From the NCBI RefSeq assembly GCF_002498065.1, contig NZ_DAFZ01000021.1, forward strand, positions 24,235 to 38,234: a DNA stretch of 14,000 nucleotides. The letters are read 5' to 3'. This DNA is from Methanoculleus sp. UBA208. GTDB lineage: Archaea > Halobacteriota > Methanomicrobia > Methanomicrobiales > Methanoculleaceae. Each line of letters opens with the position of its first letter. The stretch's first letter is position 1. Under the pieces are notes generated by a model. The model was given only the letters and a program-made list of their open reading frames with translations. It did no database searches and had not been told where the DNA came from. The position numbers were made by a program, and so were the translations under genes. Positions 1 through 6,508 of the stretch are shown in pieces.

Positions 1-23
1 TCCCCCCCCCCCCTCCCCTGCAA

Positions 24-315
24 CCCCTCGCACCTAATGGTGCTCGTGCTCCTGCCCCTCGGCCAGTCGCACTCCCCCAATGGCGATAGCCACCACGGTC
101 CAGTGCACCAGGCTTCTCCATAGTTTCAGCCGTTTAGTTCGCGGAAAAGTCCCGGAAGAAGTTCAAGCGTGCTGGCGGTTCACCTGTGCATGGCTTTCCA
201 ACGAACATCGTATCTTAGGATATGTGAGCGAAAGCGGAACATGAGCACCGTCCGGCGAGGGGTCCGACGTGGAGTTCGAGCACCACCGCAAGGCTGTGTA
301 GTGCAAATGTGAGCA
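24..315 (-). repeat. Diverged copy of the hairpin repeat element (left copy)
   Basis: Read on the minus strand, this stretch matches in order several pieces of the array at 7157-7832. (1) 271-284 reads GGAGTTCGAGCACC on the plus strand and matches the minus strand of 7174-7187 with one mismatch; ATGAGCACCG (241-250) and a GACTGC/CTCACAT context also recur there. (2) 73-88 is identical over 16 nt (TATCGCCATTGGGGGA) to 7296-7311. (3) 61-74 matches 7770-7783 at 13 of 14 bases. (4) 30-52 holds the leader GGAGCACGA and a hairpin with stem GCACC/GGTGC and loop ATTA, like the units at 7344-7395 and 7797-7832. Similarity is patchy, with unequal spacing, so this is an old or partial copy. Confidence 0.6.
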
Positions 316-338
316 GTCAGGAGGCCCTCGCACATCCT

Positions 339-352
339 CCCCGGCAACGGGG
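339..352. other. Hairpin with GCAA loop
   Basis: CCCCG (339-343) and CGGGG (348-352) form a 5-bp stem around GCAA, a GNRA-type tetraloop if transcribed left to right. It lies in the gene-free stretch downstream of pan. It could belong to the neighbouring repeat element or to the 3' end of the pan transcript; I cannot tell which. Confidence 0.35.
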
Positions 353-395
353 TTTCGGGATGCCCTCTTTCATACTCCGGCGGCAGGGTGCAGAC

Positions 396-423
396 AAAAA
401 GATTAGCGGGGAAGAGAAACCCC
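396..423 (-). terminator. Probable terminator of pan
   Basis: On the minus strand, directly after the pan stop, a GGGG/CCCC stem with an 8-nt loop (408-423) is followed about 7 nt later by five T (396-400). An oligo-T tract just past a stop is the usual archaeal termination signal. The hairpin is weak, so the T run is the better evidence. Confidence 0.45.
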
Positions 424-1596
424 TCAGAGATACATGCGGCTGTCCGGCGCCGCAACCTCGCGCTTCACCTTCCTGATTGCCGCGAGGAAGTCCTCCCGGC
501 CGACGGCGTCTGCGTCCCGCCGGATCGCCATCATCCCGGCCTCGCGGCAGATCGCCTGCAGCTCCGCGCCGGTGGTGTCCCCGGCGAGTTCCGCAAGCCC
601 GGGCAGATTCACGTCCCCGGAGAGCGTCATCTTCGCGGTGTGGATCTTTAAGATCTCGAGGCGTGCTCCGGCATCCGGGAGCGGGACCTGGATGATCCGG
701 TCGAACCGGCCGGGGCGGAGGAGCGCCGGGTCAAGCATATCGATCCGGTTGGTCGCAGCCATGATCCGGATATTGCCCCGGTTCCCGAAACCGTCCATCT
801 CAGCGAGGAGCTGCATCAGCGTCCGCTGGACCTCGGCGCTCCCGGAGGTCCCGTCGTTCGTGCGCATGCTCCCGATCGCATCGATCTCGTCGATGAAGAC
901 GATCGCCGGAGCGCGTTCCCGGGCGAGGATAAAGAGCTCCCGCACGAGCTGCGCGCCCTCCCCGATGTACTTGTGGACGAGTTCGCTCCCGGACATCCTG
1001 ATGAACCGCGCTTGCGACTGGCGGGCAACCGCCTTTGCGATCAGTGTCTTTCCCGTGCCTGGCGGACCGTAGAGGAGGATGCCTTTCGGGGGCTCCACAC
1101 CCACGCGCTCGTAGATCTCGGGTTTCGTGAGCGGGTACTCGACGGCTTCACGGACCTCTTCGATCTCGTCTCTCAGGCCGCCGATCTGCTCGAACGTCAC
1201 GCTCGGTTGCTCGTCGAGCTCCATGACCCTGACCCTCGCGTCGTAGATGTTGCCGATCGTCTTGACGATCGAGAGGGTATTGTTCACCGCCACCTTCATT
1301 CCGGGCTTGAGGGTGCGGTGGAGTTTCTCGTTGACCGCGGTGACGTATTCCTGGTTGTTGCCCTGTTGCCGGAGATACACTTCGCCGTTCTCAAGCACAT
1401 CGACCACAGCGGCAACAAACAGCGGCACCCGTTTTAACTGAGCGTTCTCTTTCCTGAGTTGCAGGAGCTCCTTTTCCAGCAACTCATTCTTGAGTTTGTA
1501 ATCCAGGATCTGCGCCTTCAGGTCCTGGATCTGGAGAGTGAGCATGTCGTGCTCGCTGCCGGGGGTGCTGCCAATGGTTTCGTCCATGTCACTCAT
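424..1596 (-). CDS. pan: Proteasome-activating nucleotidase (PAN), AAA+ ATPase
   Basis: PAN is the archaeal homologue of the 26S proteasome Rpt ATPases. It forms a hexameric ring that unfolds substrates with ATP and feeds them into the 20S proteasome in the cytoplasm. The 390 residues show the full family layout: an N-terminal coiled coil (about 16-56), an OB-fold region (about 57-118), then the AAA+ module. Visible motifs are Walker A GPPGTGKT (177-184), pore loop KYIG (209-212), Walker B VFIDEID (233-239), sensor ATNR (281-284) and arginine fingers in RPGRFDR (294-300). The protein ends MYL, a HbYX motif (hydrophobic-Tyr-any) that docks into the proteasome alpha ring and opens its gate. The ATG at 1594-1596 follows GGAGA at 9 nt spacing. 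It is transcribed away from the AcnX gene, with an 18-bp palindrome between them. The proteasome subunits are not in the window. Length and motifs look intact. Confidence 0.97.
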   Translation of the reverse strand: MSDMDETIGSTPGSEHDMLTLQIQDLKAQILDYKLKNELLEKELLQLRKENAQLKRVPLFVAAVVDVLENGEVYLRQQGNNQEYVTAVNEKLHRTLKPGMKVAVNNTLSIVKTIGNIYDARVRVMELDEQPSVTFEQIGGLRDEIEEVREAVEYPLTKPEIYERVGVEPPKGILLYGPPGTGKTLIAKAVARQSQARFIRMSGSELVHKYIGEGAQLVRELFILARERAPAIVFIDEIDAIGSMRTNDGTSGSAEVQRTLMQLLAEMDGFGNRGNIRIMAATNRIDMLDPALLRPGRFDRIIQVPLPDAGARLEILKIHTAKMTLSGDVNLPGLAELAGDTTGAELQAICREAGMMAIRRDADAVGREDFLAAIRKVKREVAAPDSRMYL

Positions 1597-1605
1597 ATAG
1601 TAGGA

Positions 1606-1610
1606 TCTCC
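1606..1610 (-). promoter_or_regulatory. Ribosome binding site of pan
   Basis: GGAGA on the minus strand ends 9 nt before the ATG at 1596. It supports that start and a leadered pan mRNA. Confidence 0.5.
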
Positions 1611-1611
1611 A

Positions 1612-1629
1612 ACCACATTATAATGTGGT
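1612..1629. promoter_or_regulatory. Perfect 18-bp palindrome in the pan/AcnX divergent gap
   Basis: ACCACATTATAATGTGGT is a perfect 9+9 palindrome with no spacer and a TTATAA core. It lies in the 43-nt gap between pan (-) and the AcnX small subunit (+). A symmetric site suits a dimeric regulator that could act on both genes; the core could also serve as a TATA-like element. Read as a TATA box, its distance to the pan ATG (about 25 nt) would make pan leaderless, which conflicts with the GGAGA site, so an operator is my preferred reading. Symmetry is seen directly; function is inferred. Confidence 0.5.
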
Positions 1630-1639
1630 GGCAGTGATC

Positions 1640-2038
1640 ATGCAAGGCAGAAGCATATCCAGGGGTATTGCAGACGGAGAACTCCTCATATCCTCCGAAC
1701 CCATATCGTTCCTCTCGGGTGTCGATCCGAATACCGGCATCGTCGTCGAACACGGGCATCCGCTCGAGGGGCAATCCATCGCCGGACGCGTGCTGGCCTT
1801 CCCTTACGGGAAGGGATCGACGGTCGGGTCCTATGTCATCTACGCGCTGAAGCAGAACGACCTGGCCCCCGCAGCGATCATCAATACGGAGGCCGAACCG
1901 ATCATCGCGGCCGGGGCGATCATCGCGGGGATCCCCATGGTCGACCGCCTCCCGCCGGAATTCTCCCGCCTCCCGACCGGCACCCGGGTGACGGTGAACG
2001 GGGATACGGGCGAAGTATCATATGATGAGACCGCGTGA
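1640..2038 (+). CDS. AcnX-type dehydratase small subunit (DUF126; phosphomevalonate dehydratase)
   Basis: This 132-residue protein belongs to the small (swivelling-domain) subunit family of aconitase X. In archaea the pair of large and small AcnX subunits dehydrates mevalonate 5-phosphate to trans-anhydromevalonate 5-phosphate in the modified mevalonate pathway to isoprenoids. Family signatures visible are GRSISRGIADGE at the N-terminus, FPYGKGSTVGSYVIY (54-68), and AEPIIAAGAIIAGIPMVDRLP (from about residue 85), and the length is typical. I chose the ATG at 1640 because GRxISRG normally lies at the very N-terminus and GGTGGCAGTGATC just upstream resembles a ribosome binding site; GTG at 1634 is a close alternative. 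The catalytic large subunit is not in this window. The stop overlaps the start of the J-domain gene, so the two are probably translated together. Confidence 0.88.
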   Translation: MQGRSISRGIADGELLISSEPISFLSGVDPNTGIVVEHGHPLEGQSIAGRVLAFPYGKGSTVGSYVIYALKQNDLAPAAIINTEAEPIIAAGAIIAGIPMVDRLPPEFSRLPTGTRVTVNGDTGEVSYDETA

Positions 2039-2481
2039 TGCCTCCTGTGCAGACGTATTATGAGATCCTGGGCGTTGCTCCCGACGCGACTCCTGAAGAG
2101 ATCCGGGCGGCGTACCGGGCGCTTGTCAAACAGTACCACCCGGACGTCAACCACGATCCTGATGCAGGCGAGCGGTTCATCGCCATCCAGCAGGCCTACG
2201 AGACGTTGAGCGACCCTGATACCCGGGCGCGCTACGATCTCGCTCTCCGGGGCGGTGCCGGCGCCGGAGTGCACGACCCGTTCCGGACCCGGACGCCCGG
2301 CGGGGAAGGACGGACAGCGTGGACACGCGAATTTACCTGGAGAGGGGGGGCGCCCGGGGCCGGGACAGGGTGGTTTGGCCTCATAGCGGTCCTGCTCGTC
2401 TGGGGCGTGGCAATCGTCTTCATGTTCATGCTCTCGCTCCTTCTGCGCGTCGTTACGGGCGGCAGGGGGCAGGACTCCTGA
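2038..2481 (+). CDS. Membrane-anchored J-domain (DnaJ-like) protein
   Basis: Of the 147 residues, 5-68 form a J domain that stimulates the ATPase of a DnaK/Hsp70. The key HPD tripeptide is at 34-36, between helices II (TPEEIRAAYRALVKQY) and III (RFIAIQQAYETLSD). There is no Gly/Phe-rich segment and no zinc-finger domain of the canonical DnaJ type, so this is a class III (type C) J protein. A Gly/Arg-rich linker (about 70-112) leads to one hydrophobic helix (about 113-138), which should tether the J domain to the membrane. The start ATG shares one base with the TGA of the AcnX subunit (TGATG), which implies translational coupling; a GTG one codon earlier is possible. No DnaK or GrpE lies nearby. 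Its client is unknown. Confidence 0.88.
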   Translation: MPPVQTYYEILGVAPDATPEEIRAAYRALVKQYHPDVNHDPDAGERFIAIQQAYETLSDPDTRARYDLALRGGAGAGVHDPFRTRTPGGEGRTAWTREFTWRGGAPGAGTGWFGLIAVLLVWGVAIVFMFMLSLLLRVVTGGRGQDS

Positions 2482-2485
2482 AACC

Positions 2486-2490
2486 TTTTT
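2486..2490 (+). terminator. Oligo-T terminator after the J-domain gene
   Basis: A T5 run lies 5 nt past the stop at 2481. It is followed by a GGAGGG/CCCTCC hairpin with a GAAT loop (2494-2509). The order (T run, then hairpin) is not that of a classical intrinsic terminator, but oligo-T alone can terminate archaeal transcription. Confidence 0.35.
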
Positions 2491-2569
2491 GACGGAGGGG
2501 AATCCCTCCCGGCAATGGCCGCCCTCGCGATCCGGAAAACAGGGTCTGTGCCTGCACCGGACATGGGAC

Positions 2570-2580
2570 GCGAAACCTTA
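2570..2580 (+). promoter_or_regulatory. Candidate promoter of the rubredoxin gene
   Basis: CGAAACCTTAT looks like a purine-rich BRE followed by a weak TATA element. It would place transcription start near 2600, leaving a short leader before the ribosome binding site at 2616. Assigned by position and composition only. Confidence 0.3.
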
Positions 2581-2615
2581 TCAGGTGAAACCGCCTTCGT
2601 GCCGATGTTTCTCGC

Positions 2616-2622
2616 GAGGTGA
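2616..2622 (+). promoter_or_regulatory. Ribosome binding site of the rubredoxin gene
   Basis: GAGGTGA matches the anti-Shine-Dalgarno end of archaeal 16S rRNA and sits 5 nt before the ATG at 2628. It decides that start over the GTG at 2619 and the ATG at 2634. Confidence 0.7.
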
Positions 2623-2627
2623 ACGTG

Positions 2628-3020
2628 ATGCCTATGGAGAAAGTGAAGCGATACCGGTGCAAGTACTGCAACTATGTCTACTCCCCGCTACGGGGCGAGC
2701 CCCACCGCGGCATTCCGGCAGGTACTGCGTTTGAAGACCTGCCGGAGGACTACGTATGCCCGGTCTGTGGTGCGACCGGAAAGGGGCAGATCGGGACATG
2801 GGGGTTCGAGCCCTGGGAACCGACCAAGTACGTCTGCAAGATCTGCGGCTACGTGTATGACAAGAAACGCGGCGAACCGCTCCGCGGCTACCCGAAGGGT
2901 ACCGCATTCGAGGACCTGCCGGAAGACTACACCTGCCCGGTCTGCGGGATGGACCCGCAGATATCGAGTTTCCATGGCCCGGTCGGCAAATCGCAGTTCG
3001 ACCCTATCATGGACGTTTGA
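2628..3020 (+). CDS. Tandem two-domain rubredoxin
   Basis: Rubredoxins carry one Fe(Cys)4 centre and move single electrons, in anaerobes often to oxygen- or peroxide-scavenging enzymes. This 130-residue protein holds two complete domains. The ligands are C11, C14, C44, C47 in the first and C70, C73, C103, C106 in the second, each with the CxxC...CPxCG pattern. Both domains keep GTAFEDLPEDY before the second pair, so they arose by duplication; single rubredoxins are about 50-55 residues. The linker contains FEPWEPTKY. The ATG at 2628 follows GAGGTGA (2616-2622) at 5 nt; the GTG at 2619 lies inside that site and is unlikely. The gene appears to be a single unit. A redox partner could be the peroxiredoxin-like protein at 9420, but nothing in the sequence proves it. 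Confidence 0.93.
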   Translation: MPMEKVKRYRCKYCNYVYSPLRGEPHRGIPAGTAFEDLPEDYVCPVCGATGKGQIGTWGFEPWEPTKYVCKICGYVYDKKRGEPLRGYPKGTAFEDLPEDYTCPVCGMDPQISSFHGPVGKSQFDPIMDV

Positions 3021-3053
3021 GTGAGGAGATGGCGGCCCGGCCCGCCCCTCTCC

Positions 3054-3088
3054 CGGGATCATAGCCTGCAGGCTGCAGAGGGATCCCG
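3054..3088. terminator. Nested inverted repeat after the rubredoxin gene
   Basis: CGGGATC (3054-3060) pairs with GATCCCG (3082-3088). Inside lies a 12-bp palindrome, AGCCTGCAGGCT (3063-3074). The structure begins 34 nt past the rubredoxin stop, and TTTT follows at 3112. It may end the rubredoxin transcript; a regulatory or DNA-binding site is also possible. Confidence 0.35.
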
Positions 3089-3141
3089 TGCTCCGGCTCG
3101 ATACGTGCTTTTCGCGGCGGCACTCTTTTGAATCCGTAACA

Positions 3142-3193
3142 CACATTATAGTCTGAACCCGCTTGCCTGCACAAACCGGTCCTTTCAAATACT
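3142..3193 (+). promoter_or_regulatory. Candidate promoter elements before the TPR operon
   Basis: Two AT-rich patches stand out in a GC-rich gap: ACATTATAG (3142-3150) and TTCAAATACT (3184-3193). Either could be a TATA box, giving a leader of about 85-140 nt before the ATG at 3305. Neither is a strong match to TTTATATA, and no gene is visible in the 284-nt gap. Confidence 0.3.
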
Positions 3194-3304
3194 GGCCGGC
3201 GCATCAATCCTGGAAAACAACGGTAGCCATCTCCACAGGCAACCGTTCGCGGAGTGCAGCGTCGAGTAATCGTGGAGTAAACGAACAGCGGCAGATGGTG
3301 TCGG

Positions 3305-6300
3305 ATGGATTTCTTCGGTAATATTCTTGGTCAGGGGAAAGATGCAAATCCCTCAATAAAGCAGGGGAATTCTCAGTTTGAGGCCGGGAACTACGGCGAG
3401 GCGGTGAAGAGCTTCGAGAAGGCGCTCAAGATCGATCCCGAAAACGGTCCGGTCAGGCTCTCCATGGGCCGGGCGCTCGCCTGTCTCGGCAGGGACGGCG
3501 AAGCCGCGGAGTGGCTGAGGAAGGCTCTCGAGTCGTCTCCCGGCGACCCGGAAGCATTGCGGGCGCTGGGGCACGTCCTCGCCCGGACCGGCGGCTACGA
3601 GGAGGCGGCCGGGTGTTTCGCGAAGGTCGTCGAAGAAAAACCCGCAGACACGAACGCCTGGTACTGGCAGGGAGAGATGCTTGAGAGGCTCGGCCGGTAC
3701 GCCGATGCGGCGCAGGCCTACGCTCGAGCACTGGCCGGAGACCCGGAGGATGTTGTCCTGCGTGAGAAACACGGAAGGATGCTCGAGCGGACCGGCGACT
3801 ACCGGGAAGCGGCGGCCTGTTTTGAGAAGATCCTCAGGGTGAGACCCGACAGCACCGATGTCCTCGCGAGAATCGGGACCGCTCTTTTGTACCGGGGAGA
3901 TTACCCGGGAGCCGTCGAGACGTTCGGCCGGCTGCTTGAGGCGGAACCCCGCAACCTCGACGCGCTCTACGGCAAAGCCCGGGCGCTCGAGCACCTCGGC
4001 TGGTTCCAGGATGCTGCCGGCTGCTGCGCCGAGATCGCCGCCGTCGAGCCCGGAAATATCCCCGCCTGGTACCACCGCGGCTCAATGCTCCTCCGGGCAG
4101 GAAGATACGCAGAGGCAATGGAGTGCTTCGATCAAGTCGCCCTCGCCGACCCGGACCATATCCCGGTACGCTACTCCATGGGGATGGTTTACGATACGCT
4201 CGGCCGCTACGACCGGGCGGTCAAGAGCTTCGATCATATCCTGAAGCACGACCAGAGCCAGGTTCAGGTGTGGTACGCCCGCGGCATGGCACTCTTCCAT
4301 CTCGGTCAGTACGCCGAGGCAGTCCTGTCGTTCGACCGTGTTCTCGAGAACCGGGCGATGACCGGGATGAAGTGGATCGGGAGCAGCACCGACCTTGCGC
4401 TCTTCGAGCGGGACGAGCAGGGGACGCCCCGGAAGCAGAAGCCGCTGAAGTTCGATGCATTAAACGAGATAGTCTACAACTGCCGGGGAACCGCACTGCT
4501 CCACCTCGGGCGGTACGCGGAGGCACAGGAGGATTTCGAGAACGCTCTCGAGGCCGGTCCGGGGAACGTCTCCGTCCTGCAACGGAGCAGTACCGCACTC
4601 ATCCATCTCGGCAGGTATGACGAGGCCGCCCGCTGCCTGGATGCGATTCTCGAGAAAGAGCCGCACAACACCGCCGCCCGCTCAATGAAGGCGGATGTCC
4701 TTATGAGCCTCGGCAGGTACGACGATGCGCTGGCGTATCTCGGCCGGGTGCAGGAAGCCGGCGGAGACAGCCTCCCGCTCCTGTACAGGAAGGCAGATGC
4801 CCTGCTGCACCTCTCCCGGTATGCTGAAGCGGCGAAGGCGTTCGAAGCCCTCCTCGAGATCAATCCCCGGGATACGGCGGCGGAGAAGAGCCGGGGAGAC
4901 GCGCTCCTGCACCTCGGGCGGTATGAGGAGGCGCTCGCCTGCTACGACCGGGCACTCCTGGGCGAGCCCGCCGACCGGGCCGCCCTGCTCGGCCGGAGCA
5001 GGGCGCTTGAGCGCCTCGGCCGATACGAGGAAGCGCTCGAATCCATCGACCGGGTGACGGAGGCAGGTCCCGGGGACACCGGGATGCTTCTCCGGAAGGC
5101 GTGGCTCTTCGAGGCCCTCGGCCGCTATGCTGCGGCAGCAAACTGCTACGAAGCGCTCCTTGCCGCCAATCCTGACGGCGGCGGCCACCAGGTGAATCTC
5201 GGGTTCGCTCTCGCCATGCTCGGCCGCTACGAGGAGGCTGCCGGGCGCTTTAAACAGGCCGTCGAGACCGACCCGGACAACCTCTTTGCGTGGTTCAACC
5301 AGGGCCGGGCCCTTGAGAGGATGGGGCAGTACGCGGATGCGGCGGAGTGCTACGCAAAGGTGGCCGAAGGCCGGCCGGACGATACCGGCGCCTGCTTTGC
5401 GCTCGCCGTCGCGTTCGCACGGCTCGGCAGGCACCGGGAAGCGATCGAGTGCTGCGACCGGGTGCTCGCCTCCGACGCCTCGAATGCCGCGGTCTTGAAG
5501 ATCCGGGCTGATATGCTGGAAGCCGTCGGCAGGCACGAAGAGGCGGGAGCAGCATACGAACACTACCTGAAAATCGCTCCTGAAGACCGCGATGCGAGAA
5601 TGGCGTCCGGCATGGCGCTCGAGCGGGACGGAAAGTTCGGCGAAGCGATCAAGCAGTACGCACTGGTGCTCGAGGGCGACGAGCGTGACGCCGAAGCATG
5701 GTACACCCTCGAGAGCGCCCTCGTGCACATGGGCCGGTATGAAGACGCGCTCGAGTGCTCCAACAGTATCGTCGAGGCCGGCCCGGAGAACTGGGCCGCC
5801 TGGCAGCGGCGCGGGGAGATCTTCATGTGGCTCGGACGCTACGCAGATGCTGTGGAATGTTTCGAGAAGGTGATTAAGGCCGATCCGGCGGATGCTCTCA
5901 CCCTGCGAAGACTCGGGGAGGCCCACGAGAAGGCCGGCAGGTACGACGATGCCCTCGCCGCCTACACGCAGGTTCTGGACCGGGAACCGACCAGCATCGA
6001 GACCCTCCATGCCCGCTCGTCGGCCCTCATCCATCTCGGACGTTACGAGGAGGCGGTCAAGTCGATCGACAAGATCATCGTTCTCCAGGACGAGAATCCC
6101 GCCGCCCTCTTTATGAGAGGAACGGTACTCGAGAAGGCGGGCAGGTACGATGACGCCCTCGCGAGCTACGAGAAGGCGCTCTCGATCGACCCGAAGAGCG
6201 CGGCCGCCTGGAATGCTGCCGGGAGGCTCATGGATGCGCTGGGACGGCACGAGGATGCCGTCAAGGCGTTTGATAAGGCTATAGAACTGGGCGGGGGCGA

Positions 6301-6508
6301 CGTCCATGCCTGGCTCGCGAAGGGGCTCGCCCTCGGTCACCTGGGGAAATCCGACCGGGCGACGGCCTGCTTCGATAAGGTTCTCGAGGCGGACCCCCGC
6401 CATGCCCGGGCATGGTACCTGAAAGGGAGAGCGCTTGATAAACAGGGCAGGTTTGCGGAAGCGGTGGAGTGCTTTAGAAAGGCGCTCGAGAGCGAGGGGA
6501 AATCATGA
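3305..6508 (+). CDS. Giant TPR-repeat protein (30 tandem TPR units)
   Basis: This 1067-residue protein is almost wholly tetratricopeptide repeats, helix-turn-helix units that stack into a superhelix and bind proteins or peptides. I count 30 units. From residue 49 on each is 34 residues, except unit 11 with one extra and the last with 33. The consensus is AxxLxxLGRYEEAxxxFDKALExxP, with an unusually constant GRY turn. The one break is a 33-residue insert after unit 10 (residues 355-387, positions 4367-4465), MKWIGSS...FDALN, with no TPR pattern. There is no signal peptide or membrane helix, so it should be cytoplasmic. The start follows GGTG (3296-3299) and begins MDFFGNILGQ. Its TGA overlaps the ATG of the FKBP gene (ATGA), so the two are coupled. 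No catalytic domain is visible; a scaffold role is inferred and its partners are unknown. Confidence 0.93.
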   Translation: MDFFGNILGQGKDANPSIKQGNSQFEAGNYGEAVKSFEKALKIDPENGPVRLSMGRALACLGRDGEAAEWLRKALESSPGDPEALRALGHVLARTGGYEEAAGCFAKVVEEKPADTNAWYWQGEMLERLGRYADAAQAYARALAGDPEDVVLREKHGRMLERTGDYREAAACFEKILRVRPDSTDVLARIGTALLYRGDYPGAVETFGRLLEAEPRNLDALYGKARALEHLGWFQDAAGCCAEIAAVEPGNIPAWYHRGSMLLRAGRYAEAMECFDQVALADPDHIPVRYSMGMVYDTLGRYDRAVKSFDHILKHDQSQVQVWYARGMALFHLGQYAEAVLSFDRVLENRAMTGMKWIGSSTDLALFERDEQGTPRKQKPLKFDALNEIVYNCRGTALLHLGRYAEAQEDFENALEAGPGNVSVLQRSSTALIHLGRYDEAARCLDAILEKEPHNTAARSMKADVLMSLGRYDDALAYLGRVQEAGGDSLPLLYRKADALLHLSRYAEAAKAFEALLEINPRDTAAEKSRGDALLHLGRYEEALACYDRALLGEPADRAALLGRSRALERLGRYEEALESIDRVTEAGPGDTGMLLRKAWLFEALGRYAAAANCYEALLAANPDGGGHQVNLGFALAMLGRYEEAAGRFKQAVETDPDNLFAWFNQGRALERMGQYADAAECYAKVAEGRPDDTGACFALAVAFARLGRHREAIECCDRVLASDASNAAVLKIRADMLEAVGRHEEAGAAYEHYLKIAPEDRDARMASGMALERDGKFGEAIKQYALVLEGDERDAEAWYTLESALVHMGRYEDALECSNSIVEAGPENWAAWQRRGEIFMWLGRYADAVECFEKVIKADPADALTLRRLGEAHEKAGRYDDALAAYTQVLDREPTSIETLHARSSALIHLGRYEEAVKSIDKIIVLQDENPAALFMRGTVLEKAGRYDDALASYEKALSIDPKSAAAWNAAGRLMDALGRHEDAVKAFDKAIELGGGDVHAWLAKGLALGHLGKSDRATACFDKVLEADPRHARAWYLKGRALDKQGRFAEAVECFRKALESEGKS

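Larger units (their letters stand above)
1..423. other. Gene-free left edge with homopolymer and repeat element
   Basis: I find no convincing gene here. Open frames in this stretch are short, have no recognisable domain and no ribosome binding site. It starts with a run of 12 C (2-13), followed by a diverged copy of the hairpin repeat element (24-315), a hairpin with a GCAA loop (339-352) and the likely end of the pan transcript (396-423). On the minus strand a frame of about 40 codons ends at a TAG inside the repeat and would encode a His-rich tail ending GQEHEHH. It lacks a good start and an upstream stop closes it, so I do not call it a gene. Confidence 0.6.

Noticed and set aside
24..145. 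Minus-strand frame of about 40 codons ending in a His-rich tail (HWTVVAIAIGGVRLAEGQEHEHH-like)
   Set aside because: It looks protein-like and spans the conserved 16-mer, but it has no start or ribosome binding site, a stop upstream, and the matching frame in the right copy ends differently. It could be a gene remnant captured by the element; support is too thin to annotate.
271..290. tRNA-like GTTCGAG motif (T-arm lookalike)
   Set aside because: The flanks do not pair into a T-arm and no acceptor or anticodon arm is present; the motif is the repeat leader.
180..455. 91-residue minus-strand frame overlapping the end of pan
   Set aside because: It overlaps pan in another frame, runs through the repeat element, and has no domain or ribosome binding site.
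4682..6403. 573-residue open frame on the minus strand
   Set aside because: It is the antisense shadow of the TPR gene: GC-rich codon bias opens the opposite frame. The repeat-encoded plus-strand protein fully explains the sequence.
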